Positions 24,794 to 32,892 of a DNA stretch of 39,964 nucleotides are shown piece after piece; position 1 is the first letter of the stretch; every line of letters begins with the position of its first letter. The notes under the pieces were generated by a model, which saw nothing but the letters and a program-made list of their open reading frames with translations, was not told where the DNA came from and ran no database searches. The DNA comes from CAYPHJ01 sp964410485 (lineage in GTDB: Bacteria > Desulfobacterota > Binatia > UBA9968): the NCBI GenBank assembly GCA_964410485.1, contig CAYPHJ010000040.1, positions 1 through 39,964 on the forward strand, in the 5' to 3' direction. A program made the translations under genes and the position numbers.

Positions 24794-25003
24794 GAAGCGC
24801 TCAATTGTTATCTTCGCGATGAAAAGTAAACGGCACATGATCAGTATCNNNNNNNNNNNNNNNNNNNNNNNNNNNNNNNNNNNNNNNNNNNNNNNNNNNN
24901 NNNNNNNNNNNNNNNNNNNNNNNNNNNNNNNNNNNNNNNNNNNNNNNNGAAGCGCTCAATTGTTATCTTCGCGATGAAAAGTAAACGGCACATGATCAGT
25001 ATC
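24794..25003. repeat. Exact 55-bp duplication flanking an N gap
   Basis: Bases 24794-24848 and 24949-25003 are identical (starting GAAGCGCTCAATTG, ending GATCAGTATC). They abut the two sides of the N-run exactly. This is what two contig ends sharing a k-mer-length overlap look like when a scaffolder inserts a default gap. Confidence 0.97.
24849..24948. other. Assembly gap (100 Ns)
   Basis: Exactly 100 undetermined bases, a conventional placeholder length. Any gene call across it would be unsafe. Confidence 1.
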
Positions 25004-25079
25004 AAAGGATGTATATAGTGGCTGGCCGAAGCCCGCGTGGGTCGACCTTCAGGGAGCGCACTGATGCGACAGCATTTCA

Positions 25080-25250
25080 TCACCGGTCACGTTCAGAGGC
25101 ATGACGGATTCGTTGCTTGGCGGTGGCAGCAGCAGGGGATTGAATTGAATTGTCATAGATGTGAGCCTTGGCTGTGCGCTTCTTAGAGTTAGGCCGGTAT
25201 GAGATAGTCACGTAAATGATCACAAGGGCGAGCAACAAAAATTCATACAT
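25080..25250 (-). CDS. Possible small single-pass membrane protein (56 aa)
   Basis: The ATG at 25250 follows AAAGGCC at reasonable spacing. The product begins MYEFLLLALVIIYVTISYRP, one membrane helix, followed by a basic tail (NSKKRTAKAHIYDN). I do not recognise it. The same frame is open upstream to 25685, but that part is low-quality sequence. Low confidence. Confidence 0.25.
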   Translation of the reverse strand: MYEFLLLALVIIYVTISYRPNSKKRTAKAHIYDNSIQSPAAATAKQRIRHASERDR

Positions 25251-25460
25251 AGTCAGGCCTTTTACCTGCGTCAATCTCTTTCCCGGGGAAACGCAACCCC
25301 TATGCCAATCATCTTCCTTGCGTGGAGGCGTGTCTAAGTCTTCAAAATTAAAAGCATCATTGTTGCGGCCGCAGCGTCGACCAGCGGCGCTGGAAGTGCC
25401 GAGGTGTAGTCCAGCATCTACACATGGCACTTTTTTACCGTACAGCAGCTTTATTGTTCG

Positions 25461-25488
25461 GGTCGCGGGTCTCGGTTCTCGGTCTCGC
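25461..25488. repeat. 7-bp word repeat (GTCTCG family)
   Basis: Four 7-bp words GGTCGCG, GGTCTCG, GTTCTCG, GTCTCGC. Their complement GCGAGAC is the unit of the repeat at 33690-33717, so both belong to one family. Confidence 0.8.
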
Positions 25489-25779
25489 TTTGGGGAGCGG
25501 AGAGCCCCCGTGGGTGGTCCTGTCCTAGGTGTGACACCAGCTGTTTTCAGATCTGTTTCATTTGTGAAATTCGTCGGCTGAACATGGCTCGCGATCCCAC
25601 ATAATGTAACGGCGGTATCCCCAATAGCGGGTGCATGCCTCAGAAAATGCGGCGGAATGTGAATTGCGTACACAGATACGGTCACTTCACCTGCGGTTTG
25701 GTCGTGAAAGGGTGATGGGCTCTACGCTACGGGGCTGTTTGTCTTGCACTGAGCCGGCATCACGGAGAGACACGACACC

Positions 25780-26076
25780 ATGAAACACAATGGCAGACCT
25801 CCGGCTGCGGAACGCCGCAGTTGGAATTGTTCTTTGCAGTGCCCGCGCTGCTCGTCGATTTTTGAGGTGCGCGTGTCTCAATCCGATTTGGTACTCGTGC
25901 GGCAAGCATCGTGCCCGAAGTGCAGGCACAAACCGTTGCTGACTCACCCGAATGCGATCTGGAGTGCTATTATGGTTCACCGCCTGGTGCGGATGCGTGC
26001 AGCGGTCACTGGGAAAACCAGCAAAAAGGTTCTGCGTTCCCGGCGGCCACGCCTCGGCGCCCGGACGCGCGACTGA
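25780..26076 (+). CDS. Small putative zinc-ribbon protein (98 aa)
   Basis: The protein carries two CxxC pairs, LQCPRCSSIFEV and ASCPKCRHKPL (about residues 21-24 and 45-48), a spacing consistent with a small zinc ribbon. The rest is basic, with an Arg-rich tail (KVLRSRRPRLGARTRD), so nucleic acid binding is possible. GGAGAG lies about 15 bases before the ATG. No family is recognised. A hairpin with a T-rich tail follows at 26141. Confidence 0.5.
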   Translation: MKHNGRPPAAERRSWNCSLQCPRCSSIFEVRVSQSDLVLVRQASCPKCRHKPLLTHPNAIWSAIMVHRLVRMRAAVTGKTSKKVLRSRRPRLGARTRD

Positions 26077-26140
26077 CTCAGAGCAGGTTGCACACTTCTA
26101 GACGCTCAAAAACACCATGCCAAGAAAACTTGTCTAATTT

Positions 26141-26170
26141 TGACCCAGTGTGGGTCATTTAGATTTGTTT
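26141..26170 (+). terminator. Intrinsic terminator-like hairpin
   Basis: TGACCCA and TGGGTCA (26141-26157) form a perfect 7-bp stem with a GTG loop. On the plus strand it is followed by TTTAGATTTGTTT. It lies between the zinc-ribbon gene (plus) and the end of the VWA gene (minus) and may also work in reverse. Confidence 0.5.
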
Positions 26171-26204
26171 CGAGATTCGATGCGTGCTGCGAATTTGTGC
26201 ATGA

Positions 26205-27779
26205 TTAGAATTTAACAAAGATGTCTTTGACTTCGTCGCCAGTCAACTGCTTAATCGTCGTGATACGATCGCTGAATTCTTTCAAGGTTCCTAGCGAACT
26301 TGGACCGACGTCAATCAGAATCGAGAACAATGAGAAACCGAGTTTCTCTTTTTCTCTGCGAAAGGCTTCAGCCCATTCCGCGCTCACTTGACACTCGCCG
26401 TCGGTAATGAACACGATGTCGCCTTTCTTATAGCGGGTTTGTCTCAGGCACTCGAGCGCAGCATCCAAGGGCCTCTCAAAATCGGTTCCGCCGCCGGGGA
26501 AGTACTCGGCCAGATCCATGACCGTCTTGGTGTCAATGGCGTAGTGATCGCCGGGATTCAGATCCAGGACCTGCAGCGGTGTCTCCTGCGACGAAAAGCA
26601 AATCGAGCGAAACAGTCTACGCTGGCGGCGTGCCAGTTCCAGTAGCGTCAGGGTTACCGCCTTGGACCAGACCTCTTTATCGCCGGCCATCGAGGAACTG
26701 CCGTCGAGGCAAACGATCACGGGGCCTTTGCCCTTTTCTTCGATGCCGCGAAGCGAATACTGCAACAACTCTTGATCAAGATAACGGCGCTGGAAGTCCT
26801 TTCTGAGGATCGGATGATGAAGCGTCAGCATTTCATGAGGCAGAAGGCGATGAAGGGAATCGCCCTGTTCGACTTCTAGCATTTCCTCACTGGAGCGTTC
26901 GAACACTTTTTTCCGCAGCGCCATTGCGTGGAACTTCATCCGCCCGACCATGCGTACGAGTTTTTTGAGCTTCTCGTTGCCCGCAAGCCGCCGTCCCAAT
27001 TCCAACTTCTGTCCCGGAGGAGAGCGCTCGCCGGCGCCAAGCGCTGACCCCCAGGCTTCTGCCTGCTCGGTGGCGTCTTCCAGCTCTTGGGCAGTCTTGA
27101 TCGCCTCGGCCTGCATGCGTTGCGTCGCGTTGCCTTCGTTGCGCTTGAGATCTTCCTTCAGCCGACCGACTTTTTGGCGCAGCAACGCTTCGGCGCCTTG
27201 AGTTTCGCCGGCGACTTGTTTTTTTGCTTTTTCTAAAGCTTTCTTCCCCTCGTCGGACAGCTCCTGCTCGGGAATCGTCTGCGCGTTTTCATATTGGTCC
27301 AGCTTGTCAGTAAAGATCTCTTCTTGCTTTTGAATGTCCCAAAGATCGCGCAAGTCGCGGCGGGTCAGGAGTTTTTCGTTCTTAATTACCGCGAGCAGGC
27401 GCTCACCGATGAGCAACGTCGACAGCCCGGCGTGAGCTTCATTGAGAAGGGTTTGTTCACGGAGAAACTCGTATTGCTCGCCTTGCCGGATACTGTTGAG
27501 AAGCTGTTGATTAAGCAGTGCGCTTGGCAGTACACTATCTTCTGGGCGAAAACTAATGTTATACTTGAATAGTATGCAGAAGATGTCTTGCAACAGCGAG
27601 CCGAAATGGGGCAGCAGGGTGGTACCGGATTCTTCCAGGTCCCGCATGGACTGCGATTCCGATCTCAAGTGGGCGAACACGCGCCGATCGTAGGCGTCGT
27701 TTTCGACCCAGCAACTGTTCGGCGGTAGAGGTTCGAATACCCGTCGGGGCGTCGATTTCCTGGTGCGGGTTGGCGGCAT
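26205..27779 (-). CDS. VWA domain protein, ViaA-like
   Basis: About 524 aa from the ATG at 27779. The N-terminal two thirds is helical with strongly charged stretches (about residues 150-350). The C-terminal von Willebrand A domain has a complete MIDAS: DGSSSM (D359, S361, S363), T432 in GGGTDF and D460 in FITDGE. In Enterobacteria the VWA protein ViaA partners the MoxR ATPase RavA and affects respiratory and Fe-S protein assembly. The order here, ATPase then VWA with a one-base stop/start overlap (TGATG), is the same. An in-frame TTG one codon earlier is less likely. It is probably a cytoplasmic or membrane-peripheral chaperone partner. Confidence 0.9.
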   Translation of the reverse strand: MPPTRTRKSTPRRVFEPLPPNSCWVENDAYDRRVFAHLRSESQSMRDLEESGTTLLPHFGSLLQDIFCILFKYNISFRPEDSVLPSALLNQQLLNSIRQGEQYEFLREQTLLNEAHAGLSTLLIGERLLAVIKNEKLLTRRDLRDLWDIQKQEEIFTDKLDQYENAQTIPEQELSDEGKKALEKAKKQVAGETQGAEALLRQKVGRLKEDLKRNEGNATQRMQAEAIKTAQELEDATEQAEAWGSALGAGERSPPGQKLELGRRLAGNEKLKKLVRMVGRMKFHAMALRKKVFERSSEEMLEVEQGDSLHRLLPHEMLTLHHPILRKDFQRRYLDQELLQYSLRGIEEKGKGPVIVCLDGSSSMAGDKEVWSKAVTLTLLELARRQRRLFRSICFSSQETPLQVLDLNPGDHYAIDTKTVMDLAEYFPGGGTDFERPLDAALECLRQTRYKKGDIVFITDGECQVSAEWAEAFRREKEKLGFSLFSILIDVGPSSLGTLKEFSDRITTIKQLTGDEVKDIFVKF

Positions 27780-28897
27780 CAAAACTGCTCCAGCATATCC
27801 CTTTGGATTTTCTCGATTTCGCCGCGAACCGAATCAACGCGATCCAGCGGCCGCCCCATACGCCTGGCTTGCTCCATAATTTGGTCGACTTTGGCCAGGA
27901 TGTTGCGTAGCTTTGTGTGAAACTCCACAAGTGCCCGGGCCCTCTCTTCGCTCGATGCCCAGGTCCGCAGAGCCGAATCGCGTAACTCCCTGGACTCGTA
28001 CAGAAGCTCGGTGATCTGTTGCTCATAACCAAGCAACAATTCGCGAATCGTGTTGCGCACCTGCTCGTGCTCTGCCGGATCACGCCACAAGACATGCTCG
28101 AGGAAGAAAAGATCGTTTTCGAATACCTCATTGCGCCCGTCGAGATAGGCGTGGGCCTGAAGCAAAGTAAGCGATTGCCGATAACGGCGATCGGAGGCCT
28201 GGATGTTCTTTTTGTTCAGTTCGCGCCTGATATCTGTAATGCCGCGGTAGACGTGCGGCGGGATGGCGACGCGCCGGACCTCTGCAAGAAGTTCCTCCAA
28301 TTCCGATAGCGTCAAGACGGTTCGTTCGGTTTGGGGCTGGGCTTCGAGCATGCGCAAAAAACGGAAGTCTTCGCTGATATAGTTCACCACGAAGCGGAGC
28401 AAGAAGCGGTCATAAAGCGCCGTCAGCTCATCCTCTTCCGGCAGCTCGTTGCTGGCGCCGAAAAGTGTCAGCAGAGGAACCGCGACCAGCTCCTTGCCGT
28501 TGTGGAAAAGCCGTTCGTTGATCAGGGTGAGGATCGCATTTAGAATCGATGAATTCGATTTAAAGATCTCATCCAAAAAGGCAATGTGCGCTTCGGGCAA
28601 CTTGCGGGTTGTTACGCGCCGGTACTCGTCCTGCTCCAGAGCTTTCAAGCTAACGGCGCCAAAAATCTCTTCGGGCGTCGTAAAGCGCGTGAGCAACCAC
28701 TGAAAATAGTTTGCGCCCGTGATGCGGCGGCAGATTTCATCGGCGAGCATCGACTTGGCTGTCCCGGGAGGGCCGATGACCAAGACGTGATGCGATGAGA
28801 GCAGCGCCGTGAGCGCGCCGTCGATCAAGTCAGCCCGTTCAATGAAGGTCTGTCTCAGTTCTTCGCGGATTTTTCTGAGCTTTTCTTGGCTGTCCAT
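27779..28897 (-). CDS. MoxR-family AAA+ ATPase, RavA-like
   Basis: A 372-aa AAA+ protein. Walker A is GPPGTAKS (residues 42-49), Walker B IAFLDE (D109, E110), sensor 1 LFGASNELPE, and the arginine-finger region LYDRFLLR. LTRFTTPEEIFGAVSLKAL is typical of the RavA subgroup. E. coli RavA is about 500 aa and carries a LARA domain that binds lysine decarboxylase; this protein ends after the helical bundle, so that domain is missing or much reduced. It is translationally coupled to the VWA gene. No ribosome-binding site is evident before its ATG. Confidence 0.92.
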   Translation of the reverse strand: MDSQEKLRKIREELRQTFIERADLIDGALTALLSSHHVLVIGPPGTAKSMLADEICRRITGANYFQWLLTRFTTPEEIFGAVSLKALEQDEYRRVTTRKLPEAHIAFLDEIFKSNSSILNAILTLINERLFHNGKELVAVPLLTLFGASNELPEEDELTALYDRFLLRFVVNYISEDFRFLRMLEAQPQTERTVLTLSELEELLAEVRRVAIPPHVYRGITDIRRELNKKNIQASDRRYRQSLTLLQAHAYLDGRNEVFENDLFFLEHVLWRDPAEHEQVRNTIRELLLGYEQQITELLYESRELRDSALRTWASSEERARALVEFHTKLRNILAKVDQIMEQARRMGRPLDRVDSVRGEIEKIQRDMLEQF

Positions 28898-29058
28898 AGT
28901 CGATTATGGTACGTTACCAAACGCCCAAGAAACAGACAATCACAAAGGCAGCGTATGGCCTATTGCTTATGGCTTATCCCCCCAAAGCGGCGTGCGATGA
29001 CAGCGCGCGCAGCGATTGCCGTATGGGAATTTCAGATACCGACTGAGCGGAGGTTCTA

Positions 29059-30639
29059 GTGCTTGATCTCGATCAGGAGTGGGACGTCATTTTCATAGGA
29101 GCCGGACAAAACGCTTTCGCTCTTGGTACCTATCTGGGCATGGCCGGCCTGAAAACGGTCATTTGCGAATCACGACTCGAGAACGGTGGCCGGCTCGCGA
29201 GCGAGGAAATTACGATGCCCGGGTATTGGCACAACACCCTCGCGTATTTTCAAGACAATCGCGAGCGATCGCCTGTGTGGAAGGAACTGCGGTGGGGTGA
29301 TGGCCATCACGCTGAATTCGTTGTTCCCGCCGTCATCAACGCGCTGCTTCTGTCGGATGGACGGTCCGTTTCGCAGCATCAATCACTCGAAGATACGATT
29401 CGATCCATCGCGCAATGGTCCGCCAAGGACGCCATAATGTGGCGGCAAACGTATGAGCGCTACCACAGACTTATCCGCGACTATCTTATCCCTTACTATT
29501 ATACGCCGCCGGGCGGCATAAATGCTGCTCAACAGGTTCTCAACAATGATGCTGCCGGAAGTGAATTCAAACGGCTGTGGCAGCTGAGTGCACGCCAGGT
29601 CGTGGACGAGCTCTTTGAAAATGCTGCTGTGAAAACCTTGGTGCTGGCCCAGATGGCCATTCCTCGCGGGCTGGCTCTCGATTATCCCGGGGGCGGCATC
29701 GAAGTCTTGAGGATGATCGCCGGCGATGAGAAGCCGGAGCTTGCCCGTGGCGGTTCGCACTCCATTGCCCAGGTCCTGCAGCGCGCCTACGTTCGCAACG
29801 GCGGCCAGATCCGGGCGGTGCACCACGTCGAAAAAATCCTTGTGGAAAATGGCCGGGCGGTCGGGGTTCGCCTGCGAGATGGTCGGACCTGGCGCGCCAG
29901 GCTTGCGGTGGTGTCCAATACGGACCCTTACTCCACCTTTATCGAAATGGTCGGTGAAGGGAGCTTACCGCGAACCTTTACCCGGCGTGTTCAAGACATT
30001 GAGCCCGATGAGTTCTCCTATTTTCAGGTTCACCTCGCGCTAAAGACGCCGGTCCGCTACCGGCTGCACGAAGCAATGGACGGGGCGGTCGGGCTGACGA
30101 TGAGCGTCAATATGGGACCGCAAAGCCCCGAAGATCTAGAGAATATGTGGCAAGAGATTCGCAAGGGCGAATTTCCCGAGCATCCCTCGTTGCATGCGAT
30201 TTGTCCGACGTCGTTGGATCCGCTCCAGGCGCCGTCGGGTAAACACGCCGCTTCGCTATTCGTTCCGGTGCCATTTCAGCTACACGGCAGAAAGCCGGAG
30301 GATTGGGTAAGACTTAAACACGGGTTTATGGAATCTCTGCTCGGAAGGTGGCGCCGGTACGCTACCAACCTGAGCGAAAACAATATTGAGATGAAGGTTG
30401 CGCTGGATCCTTTCTACATAGCCGGGCGCTGGCCTAATATGCGGCGTGGATCCGTTTGGGTAGCGCGGAAAACAGCGTCCCAGATGGGCCCAAACCGCCC
30501 CATCGAGGAGCTTTCCGATTATCGAACACCCATCGAGAGGCTCTATCAAATTGGCGTTGCGACACATCCCGCGGACGCCGTCATCGCCGGGTCGGGACGC
30601 AACGCATGGCAGGTAATCAAAGAAGATCTCAAGCTATAA
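29059..30639 (+). CDS. FAD-dependent oxidoreductase, PYROXD2/CrtI-like
   Basis: A 526-aa flavoprotein. The N-terminal Rossmann motif is VIFIGAGQNAFALGTYLGMAGL, followed by ESRLENGGRLASEE, the GG motif after the FAD ribose-binding Glu. The C-terminal FAD-contact segment reads LYQIGVATHPADAVIAGSGRNAWQVIKED. The fold is that of phytoene-desaturase and amine-oxidase-like enzymes, but no carotenoid genes are nearby. A GTG start is supported by CGGAGG five bases upstream. It heads a plus-strand run of eight catabolic genes and is followed, after a 9-bp-word hairpin, by a paralogue. Confidence 0.92.
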   Translation: MLDLDQEWDVIFIGAGQNAFALGTYLGMAGLKTVICESRLENGGRLASEEITMPGYWHNTLAYFQDNRERSPVWKELRWGDGHHAEFVVPAVINALLLSDGRSVSQHQSLEDTIRSIAQWSAKDAIMWRQTYERYHRLIRDYLIPYYYTPPGGINAAQQVLNNDAAGSEFKRLWQLSARQVVDELFENAAVKTLVLAQMAIPRGLALDYPGGGIEVLRMIAGDEKPELARGGSHSIAQVLQRAYVRNGGQIRAVHHVEKILVENGRAVGVRLRDGRTWRARLAVVSNTDPYSTFIEMVGEGSLPRTFTRRVQDIEPDEFSYFQVHLALKTPVRYRLHEAMDGAVGLTMSVNMGPQSPEDLENMWQEIRKGEFPEHPSLHAICPTSLDPLQAPSGKHAASLFVPVPFQLHGRKPEDWVRLKHGFMESLLGRWRRYATNLSENNIEMKVALDPFYIAGRWPNMRRGSVWVARKTASQMGPNRPIEELSDYRTPIERLYQIGVATHPADAVIAGSGRNAWQVIKEDLKL

Positions 30640-30650
30640 GTTGGGTTTGT

Positions 30651-30735
30651 GAACGGCTCGAACGACTGGAACGGTTGGAACGATTTGGAACCGATTGAAG
30701 TTCCAAATGTTCAAGTCGTTCCAATCGTTCCAGCC
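30651..30735. repeat. 9-bp word inverted repeat (GGAAC family)
   Basis: Left arm words GAACGGCTC, GAACGACTG, GAACGGTTG, GAACGATTTG (30651-30687) face right arm words GTTCCAAAT, GTTCAAGTC, GTTCCAATC, GTTCCAGCC (30700-30735). The arms are largely complementary and would fold into one long hairpin between the two flavoprotein genes. Confidence 0.93.
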
Positions 30736-30763
30736 GTAACGCAAGCATGCAAGGCATAAGGAA

Positions 30764-32383
30764 ATGACAAAGATACTTGAGTACGATGGCGTAGTCATTG
30801 GCGCGGGTCACAATGGCATGATTTGCGCGGGATATCTGGCCAAGTGCGGCCTCAAGATCATGGTCGTGGAAAAAAACATGGAAGTGGGCGGTGGTTTGGA
30901 TTCCCACGAAGATCGCAACTATCCCGGGTTCTGGCATAACATTCATTCTGTTTTTCATCGCGGGTTGATGATGCTTCCCTGGTACAAGGACCTGGAGCTG
31001 GAAAAATTTGGCATCCATTATTACCGTCCTGATCCCGGTGTCGTGCATCATTTTGGCGACAGGACCTATCTTGGCTGGTTCGCCGATGTGAATCGCACGG
31101 TGGAAACGATCGCGCGTTTCTCGCAGAAAGACGCGGCGAGCTTCCGCGACATCTGGACACGGTGGCAGCCGGTTGTGAGCCAGGTCGTGTTTCCGGAAAC
31201 CTATTCGGTTCCCGTGCCATTTGAAGAGAAGCGCCCGCTGCTCGAGAAGTCGCCGGCGGGAAGGGAGTATCTGAAGTATTTTGATACCACTCCCGAAGAG
31301 TTTGTCGTGCAGCACTTCGAGCATCCGCGCGTCCAGGCATTCATCGGATTTCTCGGCGTCATGAGAGGATACGAGCTGGACGCGCCACAGACAGGTTATC
31401 TGATGCCGGCGATGATCGCGTGGGGAGTGAACCCGCAGTTGTGCCGCGGCACATCCCATGCGCTGGGGGACAATCTCGCTCACATGATGTCGCATCACGG
31501 CGTGGATTACGTAGAGGCGGTAGGCGTGGAGCGCATCTTGGTGGACCATGGCCAGGCCACTGCGGCGGTGTTGGAGGATGGAACGGTGATCAAAGCACGC
31601 CGCTTCATAGCCTCGAATGTGAATCCAGTGGAGACGTTCATCAAGCTGGTGGGACGCGAGAACTTGGCGCCCGAATTTGCCGCGCTGGCGGCCAACTTTC
31701 GGTTTTCCAAAACCACTCCGATCTTTGCCACGAACCTGGCCTTGAACGAGCGTCCCAGGTACATCACAGAAGAAAAACACCCCGAAGTTGCCGGCTCTTT
31801 CATGCATATTGTCGGACTGGAGGATTTCCAAGACTTGCGCAATCTGTTCGAGGACTGCCGCACAGGGCAGCTGCCACGCAAACCTTTTATGAACGGCGCA
31901 ACGCCATCGCAACATGATCCGACTCAGGCGCCGCCTGGAAAGGCGACGGCATTCATGTGGCAGCTTGCGCCTTACCAGCTGTGGGGTAACCCGCTAAACT
32001 GGGACAGAGTCCGTGACGAGTGGTTTCAGAAACAGCTGGCGGTCTGGCAAAAGTTCGCGCCGAACCTTGATGAAAACAATATCCTCTCAACGGATTCGAC
32101 TACCCCGCTGGACATTGAACGTCACGATCGCAACATGTACTCGGGCGATTGGATGGTTGGCGAATACTCGGGCGATCAAGCGTTGGAGAACCGCCCTTTT
32201 CCCGGGTGGGGGCAGTATCGGACGCCGGTTGCCAACCTGTTCCTTTGCGGGTCATCCTGCCATCCTGGCGGCAATATTACGGGGGCGCCAGGCTATAACG
32301 CAGCGCGTGTAATCGCTGAGTCGCTTGGTATTCAACCCTGGTGGAATCCGCTGGATTTTAGGCAGCATCTGAAAGGACTATGA
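30764..32383 (+). CDS. FAD-dependent oxidoreductase, PYROXD2/CrtI-like (second copy)
   Basis: A 539-aa flavoprotein related to the upstream gene. It has VVIGAGHNGMICAGYLAKCGL, EKNMEVGGGLDSHED and the C-terminal motif LFLCGSSCHPGGNITGAPGYNAARVIAESLG, very close to the PYROXD2-type pattern. The two paralogues differ in this last motif (GSSCHPGGNITGAPG against GVATHPADAVIAGSG), so they are unlikely to be redundant and may form a heteromer or act in sequence. AAGGAA precedes the ATG. The substrate is unknown; oxidation of a CH-CH or C-N bond would fit the family. Confidence 0.93.
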   Translation: MTKILEYDGVVIGAGHNGMICAGYLAKCGLKIMVVEKNMEVGGGLDSHEDRNYPGFWHNIHSVFHRGLMMLPWYKDLELEKFGIHYYRPDPGVVHHFGDRTYLGWFADVNRTVETIARFSQKDAASFRDIWTRWQPVVSQVVFPETYSVPVPFEEKRPLLEKSPAGREYLKYFDTTPEEFVVQHFEHPRVQAFIGFLGVMRGYELDAPQTGYLMPAMIAWGVNPQLCRGTSHALGDNLAHMMSHHGVDYVEAVGVERILVDHGQATAAVLEDGTVIKARRFIASNVNPVETFIKLVGRENLAPEFAALAANFRFSKTTPIFATNLALNERPRYITEEKHPEVAGSFMHIVGLEDFQDLRNLFEDCRTGQLPRKPFMNGATPSQHDPTQAPPGKATAFMWQLAPYQLWGNPLNWDRVRDEWFQKQLAVWQKFAPNLDENNILSTDSTTPLDIERHDRNMYSGDWMVGEYSGDQALENRPFPGWGQYRTPVANLFLCGSSCHPGGNITGAPGYNAARVIAESLGIQPWWNPLDFRQHLKGL

Positions 32384-32392
32384 TAGAAGGGT

Positions 32393-32452
32393 GGAGTACT
32401 GGAGTGTTGGAGTAATGGGTGATGAATTGAGAGCCATTACTCCATTACTCCT
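32393..32452. repeat. 8-bp word inverted repeat (GGAGT family)
   Basis: GGAGTACT, GGAGTGTT, GGAGTAAT, GGGTGATG (32393-32424) face CATTACTC, CATTACTC (32435-32450). The arms could pair. The same family occurs at 33718, 36338 and 37571. Confidence 0.92.
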
Positions 32453-32532
32453 CCTACGAAAATCGGGGTGGAGAGAGAGTGAAGGGACAGCGGCCGCAGG
32501 GCGGTTACCCGCGTATGCTTTGCAGCGCCGTA

Positions 32533-32623
32533 CCCCTCGATACGCGATCTCGGAAGATCGCTACTCGGGGACACGGCAGTCCCCTTCCGATTCCCCGAGT
32601 AGCGCGAAGCGCGTAGCGAGGGG
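32533..32623. repeat. Long nested palindrome (CCCCTCGATACGCG element)
   Basis: The left part (32533-32571) begins CCCCTCGATACGCG and ends CTACTCGGGGA. The right part (32592-32623) begins TCCCCGAGTAGCGC and ends CGTAGCGAGGGG. Outer and inner arms are both complementary, so the whole element can fold into a long branched hairpin, like REP/BIME units. Confidence 0.88.
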
Positions 32624-32686
32624 CAGGGAATGCCGGACCTTCTCGATATAGTGTTGGGGTGATGGGCTGCCTCCATTTTCATCCTC

Positions 32687-32878
32687 TGCGGGCGAGCGTA
32701 AAATCATGAAACACTCCTATAAAAATTGGGGTTGGGATGGGAGTGAACGATAGGCCCACAGAATCGTCACCCCCCTTCGATACGACCTTGGGGTCTACTC
32801 AGGGCGGGCGGCCTGTTTATTTCCGGTTCCCCGAGTTCTTTCATTCTTTGCGGGCGAGCGTAAAATCATGAAACACTC
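32687..32878. repeat. 30-bp direct repeat pair
   Basis: TGCGGGCGAGCGTAAAATCA... occurs identically at 32687-32716 and 32849-32878 (offset 162 bases), both ending ACACTC. The second copy ends directly at the ribosome-binding site of the SDR gene. Confidence 0.95.
32773..32806. repeat. CCCTTCGATACG...CTACTCAGGGCGGG element
   Basis: An imperfect palindrome of the widely dispersed CCCTTCGATACG / CTACTCAGGG type. It is related in wording to the elements at 12339 and 39942. Confidence 0.7.
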
Positions 32879-32892
32879 GGAGGTGTTTGTTT

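Larger units (their letters stand above)
24722..25779. other. Gene-poor stretch containing the assembly gap
   Basis: Beyond the N-run and its flanking duplication, this kilobase holds only one doubtful small membrane ORF (25080-25250) and a 7-bp-word repeat (25461-25488). A longer open frame on the minus strand (25080-25685) has no family-like sequence. Confidence 0.5.
32384..32892. other. Repeat-rich intergenic region
   Basis: About 509 bases with no credible gene, made almost entirely of repeats: an 8-bp-word hairpin, a long CCCCTCGATACGCG palindrome, a 30-bp direct repeat pair and a CCCTTCGATACG element. The starts CTCCTACGAAAATCGGGG (32450) and CTCCTATAAAAATTGGGG (32715) also match. The region is therefore probably a decayed tandem duplication. 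Confidence 0.75.

Noticed and set aside
25080..25685. A 201-aa minus-strand ORF
   Set aside because: The upstream two thirds has no family-like sequence and overlaps a short-word repeat; only the last 56 codons are mildly plausible.
23280..26204. Insertion sequence in the gene-poor region
   Set aside because: No transposase-like sequence and no terminal inverted repeats with target duplication could be found; the 55-bp duplicate is best explained by assembly.
27725..27755. tRNA T-arm-like GGTTCGAATACC
   Set aside because: It lies within the coding start of the VWA gene and no acceptor, D or anticodon arm can be placed around it.
29059..32383. Carotenoid biosynthesis (phytoene desaturases)
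   Set aside because: No phytoene synthase or other carotenoid gene is nearby and the C-terminal motif fits the PYROXD2-like branch better.
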